Shown here in pieces: positions 16,611 to 27,500 of a stretch of 33,247 bases of DNA. Origin of the DNA: CAYYNP01 sp964472545 (lineage in GTDB: Bacteria; Planctomycetota; Planctomycetia; Pirellulales; Thermoguttaceae); contig CAYYNP010000081.1 of assembly GCA_964472545.1 (NCBI GenBank), positions 1 through 33,247 on the forward strand, read 5' to 3'. Numbering within the stretch: the first letter of the stretch is position 1; every line of letters starts with the position of its first letter. Both the position numbers and the translations under genes were made by a program. The notes below the pieces were generated by a model. The model was given only the letters and a program-made list of their open reading frames with translations, was not told the DNA's origin and ran no database searches.

Positions 16611-18257
16611 ATGTTGAAAACGAGGTCTCTTGCAGTGATCGCGTCCTGCCTGGCTCTCGCGTTCGTCTTGCCCCAGGCACCTTCGATCGGTGCCCCGGCT
16701 GAGGTTCAGAAGGGCGAGATGGCCGGATACCTGCTGGTGCCTCACGGCAGGGTTTCAGAGACGTACAACGCCGGGTTCTCCATTTACGTGGCAGCCTGGC
16801 CTCTGTTGCAGGAATATCCGGGAAATCGTTTTCAGACGGGCCTGTTCGGCACCTGGATGCACGCGCAATATGAGACCCGTCCGACGGAACGCGTGTATTC
16901 CGACATCGAAGGCGGCCTGGGCTGGTGGCGCGACACGCGGTTCGCCACGGAAACGCCGAAGTTCATTATGGGCGGCGTGGCCCTGAATTTCTGTGAATGG
17001 GCCAACGGCCCCGGGGCCGGCAAAGGCCGCGACTGGGACAGACCGAAAGGCAAGTACGGCGTCGCACAACTCAGTCCCTGGGTGCTCTGGCCTCCCGACG
17101 GTTTGAACCTGAAACAAGGCACGTGCGGTGAGTTGTTCGGCTACGGGTATCTGCCGCTTCCGCTCACCAAGCCCAAATCCACCACCGCCGGGAAGGACGT
17201 TCCTACCGGAAACAACTGTTGGACCTTGTTTCTGAACTCGGGAAACTTCAAAGGCCCGGTTGCCTTTTTCACCCCGTATTTCTGGTCCGGGCCGACCGTG
17301 GAAGACCCCAGCCTGGCTGGGATGTTCCTTGACGCCCGTCCTTCCGGGCCCAATCGGGCCTTGCAGATGGAGACCCAGTATGTCCCCAGCGTCCAGGCCA
17401 CCGACGCGAAGGGAGACGTTTATGCCCGCGTCGCCCCCACCTCGTTCCCCCGAGGACCCAAGGGCGAATCGGCGGTCGTGCACCGCGTTACGGCCTACAA
17501 CAAGCAGGCGCTGTGGGATGCCGTCGAGACCTGGTTTGAAGGTGGGGACGCGGCCAGCGGCGTCATCGACCCCAAGGCGGCCGCCGTGCACAGCTTTAGC
17601 GGAGGAGGAGGGGCAACCTGGCGGATCAGTACGCCCCGTACGGCCAGGGAAGAAAGGGTGCGCCTGGCCTGGAGTTCGTTTGCAACGCCCATAGCACCCG
17701 ATCCGGTGACCTACGGGTATCGGTGGAACGACCAACTGGTGACGAAGAAAGACACCGAGGACGGCCCACTGGTGACGCTCCCCGAATACTATCGTCTGGA
17801 GAAAGGCGACAACGACAGGGCCCAGTGGGTTGTGGTGCAGCCCAAAGACGTTCCGGCTGAAACGGGGTTAGCCGACGTCCGCTTTGGCCGGCCCGCCGGG
17901 AATCCCTTGGAACCCTATGTTACTCCCGACGATCCGCAGAGTTGCTGGAAGAAGCCCGGCCCTGTGGCTGGCCCTTTTCAGGCGCGTCCGGGCGACGGTA
18001 GCACGGTGACGTATAACTGGTATCGATTCGCCGACCAGCCGGCGATACTCAACGCCGATCTAACGGACGAAGAGCGGGAGGACCTGCAAGCGCGCGTGGA
18101 AAAACTCCACCGGAACTGGAAGAAAGACCGCGACTACCTGCCGCCACCGACGATCGGAGAACTGGCGGATATCGACGCAGCCTTGCTTGTAACTCCGCCG
18201 CCGGGCTTGGAAGTAGGGTATGTACCGATCGCCACACGGCAAGGAGCGGAAGAGTAG
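16611..18257 (+). CDS. Secreted protein of unknown family, last gene of the propeller run
   Basis: 548 residues from ATG 16611 (CGGAG 8 nt upstream); the frame is open further upstream but this ATG begins the signal peptide (MLKTRSLAVIASCLALAFVLP). I do not recognise the family. The mature protein is rich in Trp, Gly and Pro, with blocks such as GYLLVPHGRVSETYNAGFS, GLFGTWMHAQYETRP, GGLGWWRDTRFATETPKF and WTLFLNSGNFKGPVAFFTPY. A His/Trp-rich first half and a repeated WxxF/Y pattern would suit a carbohydrate-binding or structural role, but this is only a guess from setting. It is convergent with the giant M56 gene. Confidence 0.72.
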   Translation: MLKTRSLAVIASCLALAFVLPQAPSIGAPAEVQKGEMAGYLLVPHGRVSETYNAGFSIYVAAWPLLQEYPGNRFQTGLFGTWMHAQYETRPTERVYSDIEGGLGWWRDTRFATETPKFIMGGVALNFCEWANGPGAGKGRDWDRPKGKYGVAQLSPWVLWPPDGLNLKQGTCGELFGYGYLPLPLTKPKSTTAGKDVPTGNNCWTLFLNSGNFKGPVAFFTPYFWSGPTVEDPSLAGMFLDARPSGPNRALQMETQYVPSVQATDAKGDVYARVAPTSFPRGPKGESAVVHRVTAYNKQALWDAVETWFEGGDAASGVIDPKAAAVHSFSGGGGATWRISTPRTAREERVRLAWSSFATPIAPDPVTYGYRWNDQLVTKKDTEDGPLVTLPEYYRLEKGDNDRAQWVVVQPKDVPAETGLADVRFGRPAGNPLEPYVTPDDPQSCWKKPGPVAGPFQARPGDGSTVTYNWYRFADQPAILNADLTDEEREDLQARVEKLHRNWKKDRDYLPPPTIGELADIDAALLVTPPPGLEVGYVPIATRQGAEE

Positions 18258-18585
18258 GCTCGCTCTTCAGGATGCGGCCCGCCAGCGGCTTGAGGCACTC
18301 TCCGAAATAGACCCTCGAACGCTGGTCGCGAGACGCTGCCGATTGGTGATAAGCTCCCCAAGCGATGCGATAGGCCGCCTGCACGTCCTCGTCGTCGAGC
18401 TTGGGGCCGATGACGTCGAACAGGCGATCGCGAGCTTCCAGGTCCGACCTTCCGCCGTACATGCTGAGATCACCCGTGGCACACGTCTCGATCAGCCGGA
18501 TGCCCTCACCGACTCGATCTGCAAGTGCGCCGGAACCGTTCCGGCCGCATTTGCCGTGGGCCCATGGCGTGTGGCCGAGCTTCAA
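18258..18585 (-). other. Possible coding remnant downstream of the giant M56 gene
   Basis: The 324-nt space between two convergent genes is open on the minus strand and translates to protein-like sequence (LGHTPWAHGKCGRNGSG, IRLIETCATGDLSMYGG, DRLFDVIGPKLDDEDVQAA). An ATG at 18585 overlaps the stop of the giant gene, and the same frame is open upstream into its last codons. No family was recognised. The frame runs on antisense into the neighbouring gene, so if real it is a truncated remnant. Confidence 0.25.
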
Positions 18586-21500
18586 TCTTCGGAGGTTCGA
18601 CCGGCTCTTGAGGTTCTCGGAACCCGGGTCGGAGAGCCTGTTGCCTCGTTCGCTTCGTCGTTCTCGCCCGCGCGGCGTGCCAACATCTTGTAGCGGACCA
18701 CCACGTCGCTGAAATTGTTTTCCGCCGGTGTAATCCGCAGCACTCCCACGCCGCCTTCGCGCGTCTTGAAGAAGAACGTCTGCCGGGACTCGGAACCTCC
18801 CAGCCTTACGTGGCGCTGCGGCTTGGCCCGGGCTACGGCGTCGAGCACTTCGTTCGGTGTACTGTTCCAGCGCGAGGCGTCCACCGCAATCGCTACCATG
18901 TCGAGCCCCGAGCGAACGCGCGTGCTGCTTTCTCCCTTCGCGGCGAAAACATCGTTGCCGGGCTGCTCTTTGCCGAAGCGACCGGTGTCCAGGTCGAGGT
19001 GGGCTTCGTCCTCGGAGAAGTCGAAGCTAACGGTCCGCGAGATTACCGGCTGGAAGTCGGCCGATGGGGGCGGTTTGTCCGCTTCCTTGTCCGGCGCGGA
19101 GGAATCGGGATGGTCTTCCTTCGCGTCTTCGGGCGGCCTGCCTGCGGCCACGGTCAGCTCGAGTTCTCCGCTGGTCAGTTCGAGCCCATCAAACCGATAG
19201 GTCTGGCCGATTCGATAGTTCCCGGCGGCAAGTTTCACGCGCGGTGTGGTGTCATAGTCTCTCGCGGGAAAATGCGGGGCCGGATCGAGGATCACCTCGG
19301 TCCTACCCACAACCCACGTTTCACCCGCTAGGATCTTGCTGCGGCGACGCTGCACGGGAAAGCTACCTTCCGGCGAGTTGACGAAGACCTTGGTTTCGCC
19401 GTCGGATTCCCAAATGGTTGGCGCCCAGCCGACGATCGGCGTGAAATCCGCCAACTCGACGGTCTTCGCGGTGTTGTTGCGGACGGTTAGCTGCAGGCCG
19501 ACACGTTTTCCGGCAACGTACGGCCGGTCTCCGTAGACGAAGCTCACGCCCAACTGCAGCCCGTCGACCGGCTTGCCCCAAGATATCGCGTCGTCCTTGG
19601 TGCTTCCGCCGATGACGCGCACGTTGGGGTCCGCCGCGTCGCCGTCGGGCGTTTCTTCAGCGACGACTTCGATCTCGATCGGCTTGCTCAGCGCGCGGAT
19701 CTGCGGCTCGTCGCGTCCGCCGCCGGCGTATTTGGCAACGACGGCCACTCGGACCACGTGCTTGCCGGGCGTCAGCCGCATTCGGCCCTCTCTGTCCGTC
19801 GCATTTCGCTCTCCGTTGTCGTCCTTCGGCAGCCAATACCTGTCGTTCAGCCAGAGCCGACATATTCGGGCGTCGTACTCTGGGTTGATGGGGCGAGGGA
19901 ACTCAATGTTCGAAGCGAGCAGCGGGTAAGGCGCCAGGGCTTGATCTATCTCGAACCGATACCACCGTCCATCCACTTCCAACTCCAGCGAATGCGTTCC
20001 CCGGGTCACGGCCTCACGGTGGCAGACACCGACGGCCAGCGTGGGCACTTCGCCTGCCTTGAACTGCGTGCGATCCGCCCGCAGGCCGCATTGCACGCTT
20101 CTGACGGCCTCGCCCCACGACATGGCTTTGCCCGTTCCGCGCAAGGCGTCGAGGAGCACCTTCCTCTCTTCCGGGATCACGTCAATCCACGCCGCCCGGC
20201 CAGGTCCCCCGTCGTGCATCGCCCGCATCATGGGCGACGATGCCATCGACCAGAGGCGCCCGGCAAAGACTCGTTTGCCGTCGCGAACAAGCACGAAGGG
20301 ATCCTGCGATCCACTCCCATCCCCCCTGCCGATAGCGCGGCGCTGCTTCAGTTCTTCCGGACTGAGATCCTCTTCGGGCTTCGACCGGTTGACTGTTGTG
20401 GATCCGCTGTCCGCAAACAAGAGTCTGCGTGCAGATTCCTCCAAGTATATCCCGCCGCGCTCGTCCACGGCGAGGACGTCTTCGTAGGAAACGATCGGTT
20501 TCCGGGCAAGCTTCAACTTGCCGATGTCGCCGTGCAATACGGAATAGGGGGCACTCTGATCGACCAGGTAAATGGCGAACTTGTCGGCCTGCTTGGATTT
20601 GGCCTCGTCGCCGCTTTCGGTCGGCTGGTTGGCGCCGGGCTCAACGGTTCCCTCGCGAGGCTCCGTTTCCGACGGTCCCTTTGTGACAATCAACATGGCG
20701 GTTTTGCCGCTTTCGATTGGTGCCACCCAGGGATTCAGCCCGTGCTGCTGGCAGAACGCGTCGAAACCGGGCATGTGTCGGTCCATCCGATTGATCTTGT
20801 TGATCTCGGCGTGCAGGAAGTATCGGCCGGGCGGGAGTCGGCGTTCGGGATGCGGTGAAGACTGGATGACCTGGCGGAAGGAGGCCGTCTGACCCGGTTT
20901 GAGTGTAACGAAGTCTGCCAGCGTCAACGGGCGTCGGAACCCGTTGGCGTGCCGCCCACGCATGAAGACCGAGCCATCCGCCGCCTTTACGGATAGATGA
21001 ACCCAAGTGTAGAAGGGATCCGGATGGACGCAGACCGTAATGGGCTTGTCCGAAACGCTTCTATAGATGACGTCCGCTACGACGTCCTCGTCGGGCGCAA
21101 ACGAGGCCCTTACAGGTGTTACCGCACACACGATGCCGTCGACCGCCGAGCCCCAAGCGGTCACGTCGACTTCGGCCGGCTCATCCCGCACGACGGTGAC
21201 CTCCACCACGTTGCTGACGACGCGGACCACGGAAGGGACGGTACCAATGTCCTGATTGGCGTTCCAAGGATCGCAGATCGGAGCCACGCGCACTCGATGT
21301 GTGCCGGGTGTTAGGTTCAGCGGTCCGTCGTAATGACCGCCGTCTTCGTGTGGATCCACGACAACGTGCACGTCTAAGTTGCGTTGCGCGTACTCCACCT
21401 CCTTGCCCCGGGGAATGCACCACCATCCGGCGGCCAAGTTCACCGTCAGGTTCTCTTGCTTTCGGCCGGGGTTGAGATTCAGCACCTTGCCGCCGTGGGA

Positions 21501-24500
21501 AGGCGACTCGACGGTGCCCGCATCGGTCTTCTCGGTGCCGGGCACATGTTCGTACCAGCGGCCGTCGACTTCGATTTGCCAGGTGAGTCCGTTCTCCGGG
21601 AGCCCCAGCGCGTATTGCCCGTCGTTGCGGGCGTCGACCCTCAGACGCAGCGCAGGATGCGGCCAATCGGCACTCGCGGGGATTTGTCGGACGTCCTTCA
21701 GGTTCGCAGCAACGCCCGGCACGGGCAGAACCACGTCGTCGGTACGGTAGGCCTCGGCTTTCTGCTCGGCGGCGATCTCGATCGCAAACGGGTTGGTCTC
21801 GGCGCGGATGGAAGGGGCATCTCTGTTCTTGGGATCGTAAGCCCCGACGGCCAGGCGGACGGTATGTTTGCCAGGGGACCACTGCAACGGCGTTTTCTTG
21901 TCGTCGGCACGCAGCCAAACGGGTTGGTCTCGCCAGCGGGTCTCGAACTTCAGTTCGAGGTTCTCGAGCTCACTACCCGCGGACAGCACTTGAGGCAGCA
22001 GCGTGTTGCGCATGCTTAGCCGATACCACCGGCCGTCGACTTCGATCTCCCATCCGTTGACCGGGATCGTCCACATGTGCAGATCGCGGTTGCCTTGGTT
22101 GCGGACGTCCGCCCGAAAGACGGGGGCCTCGCCTTCGCGAAACGGCAGGGGCTTGTCGCACAGGCGGACCTGCACACCGCGGTCCGCCGGGCCCCAAGCC
22201 GTTGCGTCGGCTTCGGCCACGTCCGCTTTGAGCAGCTTGTAGCGAACGGTCACCTCCGGCTTGTCCTCTGGCGGAGGTAGCAATTGCATGATGCCGAAGT
22301 TGCCTTCACGCGTGCGGAAGGCGTAGGTGCCGGGAGCGTTGATAACCTGAGCCGAGGAAGGCTTGTGTCGGGCCAGATTGCCGGCGACGAACTCTCTCGC
22401 CTGCTCCGGCGTCCAGCCGGCCGATTCTCTCCAGGGCTCCTTGGTGTACGCGACGATTACCATATCGACGGCCGTCCGTAGCGTGCGTTCGCTCTCCATT
22501 CCGCTGAGACAAAGATCGACGCCTCGGTCGCGGAGCCAGCCAATAGGAGCCGAAATGTTACCCGGCTCGGGGATCGCATACTTACTCGTATCGAGATCGA
22601 GGTACGTGGTCGCCTTCGACGGTTGCTCCGTGACCACGCGTTCGATCACCGGGCCAAAGGCCGCGCCGGCCGGCTCTTCAGGCACGACTTCGATCGTGAC
22701 CGGGTTGCTGACGACGCCGTCGATGTTCACCCGAATCGTGTGTCGTCCGGGGCCCAGCAGTTGCGAAAACGCTGCCGGTCCGGCGGGCGCCGAAGAGGTG
22801 GCGGCCATGTGGTAGTTGTTGCCCTGGAGCACAAGCGGCACGTTGATCCACTCCTGCCCGGGCCCGAAAAACGCAACCGGCCCACTTTGATGATAGGGCG
22901 AGAACTCACCCGTCCACTTGCCGTCGATCTGAAGAGTGAAGCTCAAAGCGTGCCAGAGTTGTTCGATCGTGCGTTGCCCTTTGTTCTGCAGATCGACGAG
23001 CAGGATCGGCAGTTCGCCCAGTTCAAGCCGAGTCTTGTCCACGTTCAGGCGGCAGCGAATTCCGTCCTTGTACTCACCCCACGGGGTGCCCGGTATCGGC
23101 AAGGGCGTGTCGTTCGATTGGACGTCCAGATCCAACGTGCCGGTGGTTACCGTTGAGCCGAACTGTTTGCCGCCCTGGTCGCCAAACGTCCAGGAAAGTG
23201 AGACGCGGTGCTTGCCCGGCTTGACGGCGTAGGCCAGCAGATTGACCGGTCCTCCGTCCCATTTCGCCGGTCTCAGCGGCAGCCTGGTGGTCGTCATCGT
23301 GACGACCTCACCGGGGCCGATCGTGCGGGTGAGGTTGCCCGGTAATCCGTATCCGCCCACGCCGCCGGCGGGGAATACTCGCTTGCCGTCGGGGTCGAAC
23401 AGTTGCGGACCGGGAGGATGGCGGGGGTTCTTCGAGTTGATGAAGATGGGAACCCGGGGATGGGTCAGCGTGATCGGCTCGCCCGTCGTGTTGCGCAGGA
23501 GAAACCGAAGCGGCACGTCCTGGCCGATCTGGCAGGGGCGCGCACGATCGAAAGCGGTGGCCAGACCCGCCTGGAGTCCGTCGACAACTTCACCCCACGC
23601 CGGCTCGCTCCGCGACGGCGCAGCCTTCGGGGCTTCGTCGCCCGATGGCACGCTTTCGACCACTTCACCCCATGCCATCTCCTTGGCGGGCGCGATTTCG
23701 ATCGCGACCGGATTGCTGATCAGCAGCACCAGGGGCTCCTTTGGATCCGTGTCAGGGGTCCCTGTCGCACGGCGATGGGCCTCATAGGCGAAGCGTACGG
23801 AGTGTTTGCCGGGCGAGAGTTTCAAGGGGGACTTGTCGGACATCTTCTGCCACCAGCGCGTTAACGTAAAGGCAGAAGGCCCGCGCCGGCTGCAGGGAGA
23901 ACTCGGCGGTCCGGTCCACTCCACAACGCCGCCCCACCGGTACCATTGACCGTCGATCTGCAGGCGAGCACCTGCCTCGGGCGGGTTCTCCAGCCACAAG
24001 CCTGACTTGCCCGGGTCGCGGACGTAGGCCGTCAGCTTGGGGGCTTCATCGGCCGCCCAGCGGGTCTTTTCCGCTTCCAGCCGACACTGCACGCCCTCGA
24101 CCGGCTCCCCCCACGCCGGCTGCTTGGCTGGCAGGATCTCGATCGCGACCGGATTGCTGAAAAGCAGCACGGGGGGATCCTTTAGATCCGTGTTAGGGTC
24201 CCCTGTCGCGCGGCGATGGGCCTCATAGGCGAAGCGTACGGAGTGTTTGCCGGGTGAGAGTCTCAAGGGGGACTCATCGGACATTCTCAACCAATCTCGC
24301 GACAGCGTGAGGGCAAACGGTCCGAGTTGGCCACAGAGAGAGTGCGCCGGTCCGGTCCACGACACCTCGCCGCCCCATCGGTACCATTGACCGTCGACCT
24401 GCAAGCGAGCACCGACCTCGGGCGGGTTCTCCAGCCACAAGCCCGACTTGCCCGAGTCGCGGACGTAGGCCGTCAGCTTGGGGACTTCACCGGCCGCCCA

Positions 24501-27500
24501 GCGGGCCTTCTCCGGTTCCAGCCGACACTGTACGCCCTCAACCGCTTCACCCCAAGCCGGCCCCGCCTCGCCCGCGTCCTTCTCCGGCGGCACGACTTGG
24601 ATCTTCACCGGGTTGCTGACGACGGAGAGACGCGTCGTGCCGTCGGGTAGCTTCTTGCCGGCGATCAGTTCGACGGCGATCCGGACGGTATGCCAGCCGG
24701 CCGTCGGTTCGATCCCCCAGATGTTCTCCGCTACGCCATCGGGAGACCCCCACACGCCGCCGTGGTCCAGGCTGAAATCGAGATCGCGCACGACGTCTCC
24801 CGGCTCGAGCGACAACTCCTGTCCGCTGTTCAGCGAACCATGTTTCGGCTTATACCACTTGCCGTCCCACTCGATGTGAATCTGGTCGGCGAATAGACAC
24901 GACGACAGATTGAAAAACGGCTGATCCGCCTGACTGCGCAGATCGACCTTGAACTTCGGTGCCTTGCCGAGATTGCGCACCTCCCATAACGGCCAGACGT
25001 CCTCCACGGTTCGCAAACGACACTGCACGCCCTCGACCGGTTCGCCCCACGCCGGTTCCTCGGCAGGCAGGATTTCGATCTCGACCGGGTTGCTGATCAG
25101 CAGCAGGGGGGGTTCCTTTAGATCCGCGTTAGGGTCCCCTGTCGCACGGCGATGGGCCTCATAGGCGAAGCGCACGGAGTGTTTGCCGGGCGAGAGTTTC
25201 AAGGGGTCCTTGGCGGACGTCTTCCGGGTCTCGTCGGACCATTTCAGCCAATCGCGCGACAGCGCGAAGGCAAACGGCCCGCGCTGGCCGCAGGGAGAGT
25301 GCGTCGGTCCGGTCCAGATCAACTCGCCGCCCCACCGATACCATTGGCCATCGATCTGCAGGCGAGCACCCGCCGCGGATGGGTTCGCCAGCCACAAGTC
25401 TGCCTTGCCCGGGTCGCGGACGTAGGCCGTCAGCTTGGGGACTTCACCGGCCACCCAGCGGGCTTTTTCCGGTTCCAACCGGCACTGCACGCCCTCGACC
25501 GCCTCGCCCCAGGTTGGCTCGTCGGCGGTCTCTGACGGCAGGATCTCGATCTTGACTGGGTTGCTGACCACGGAGATGGCCTGCTCGCCGTGCAGTTGGA
25601 TGGCGATACGGATCGTATGCCAGCCGGGGGTCGGCTCGATTCCCCAGGTGTTTTGCTGATCGGTTCCGTCAGGACCTCCCGCCACGCCACCGGCGTCCAG
25701 ACTGAACGCTTCATCGGCCACGTCGTCGCCGGGGCCAATCTCCCACACGGGGCCGGTGTACTCTCCCCACTGCGGCTCGTGCCACTTTCCGTCCCACTCG
25801 ACGTACACGTCGCATCCGGAGCCGGGTGGCGTACCCGAGTACGTCTGCCGGGACCGGCTGCGGACGTCGACGGTGAACTTGGGTGCGGTGCCGAGGTCAC
25901 CTACGTCCCATAGCGGCCAAGTCACTTTCTCCGGCCGCAGCCGACACTGCACTCCGTCGGCCGCTTCGCCCCACGCGAACTCCTGCCGCGGGAGGATCTC
26001 GATATCGACGGCATTGCTGATCAGCCGGGTCGGTTCGTCACCGCCGGGAGATTGGTCCGCCGTCCAGGCGAAACGGATCGTGTGCTTCCCCGGCGTCCAG
26101 CGCAGCGGTTGCTCGCCTTCGACGGACTGCCAGGCATTGAGATCGGGAGGAATGCCGTTGAGGTCTGCGCCCCAAGCGTCGAGGTAGCCGTTCTCTGCTT
26201 CGAGCGACTTGCTGGGCCCGTAGACTTCACCGGTCCACAAGCCCCCGCCACCCCACTCATACCACACACCGTCCACTTCCAGGCGGCAGTCGTTGAGCTT
26301 CTGCGAGTTGGATAGCCACAAGCCGCCGTCGTGCAGGTGGCGGACGTAGGCCTTTAGCGTGGGGATTTCATCGGCCGCCCAGCGGGTTTTGTCGGGCTCG
26401 AGGCGGCACTGCACGCCCTCGACTGCGTCACCCCAGGTGTACTCCAGGCCGTCCTCTTCGCGCGACAAGCTGCGGATCGGCGTCGCCGCCAGACTTCCGT
26501 CCGTCGTTTCTGCAACCCGGAACAACCGCCACGCGACGTGCGCCTGCCGCGGGTCGTGTTCCTCCAGTTCGATGACGGCCAGATGGTTCCAGTCGGTGTC
26601 GGCGATGTAGAATCGCGCCGGCTTGATATTGCCTTTGGGTGTCTCGGAATGCGGCCCGGCCGTCAGCAAGCTCTCATCGATGCGTGCGTTCTTCCAACTC
26701 GCCAGTCCCTGCTGAAGTGCTTCCTCGTAGCTGCTTGCGGCCGGCAGAGGAAAGAGAACGTCCATCTGGGCCGTCAGCCTGCCGGTGTCAATATCATCCG
26801 GGTCCCAGTGATCCCAGCGCAGGTCATACCAGTTGAACGCGTCGCGCCCCAAGATCTTCTTCATTTCGACATTGCCGATGCTCTTGCCGAAATCGAGGTC
26901 CAACGCCGTGCCGTCTTCCAGCCGCTGCATCACGATCGTCGCGCGGAACGGTGGCCGCATTGGCTCCACTGGCCCCGTCGTGGCAGAGAGCTTGCGGAGC
27001 CGTTTGGCGTCTTCGTCCCGCCTTATACTCGCACTTTGCCTCTTCCTTGCAGCCTCGGCATCTCGCTCGCCCGGCTCGGCGTCGGCCCGAGGATCAGTCT
27101 TGATCGTTTCCGGGCTGCTATTGGCAATCGCCAGCGTGACAAGACCCGCCGTCAACACCATCCCCAGCAAAGCCAACGCAAGAACAGCGGCGGCTGCCCG
27201 GGAAGTGCCGGCTGCCCCGGCATTCGGCTCCAAGAGTCGCCGCACGCGACGCAACGTGAAGCCCAGACGGTTGCCCGTCGCGGCCATCACCGGCTGAACG
27301 CCCAGACGCGAGGCCTCCATCTCGGCCAGTGCTTCGGCCAGGGCGGTGTTGCTGCCACAGGCACGAACGGCCGCGTCGTCGCAGCAATTCTCACGCTCGA
27401 GGCGGACCTGCCGCGAGATCCACCAGACGCCCGGGTGATAGAACAACAGGGTTTCGGCGACCGTTTGCAGCAAGTTCACCAGGTAATCGTGCCGGCGAAC

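Noticed and set aside
22650..26440. CRISPR-like or minisatellite array
   Set aside because: The periodicity is 440-520 bases, always in codon multiples, and lies within one open frame; these are protein-domain repeats.
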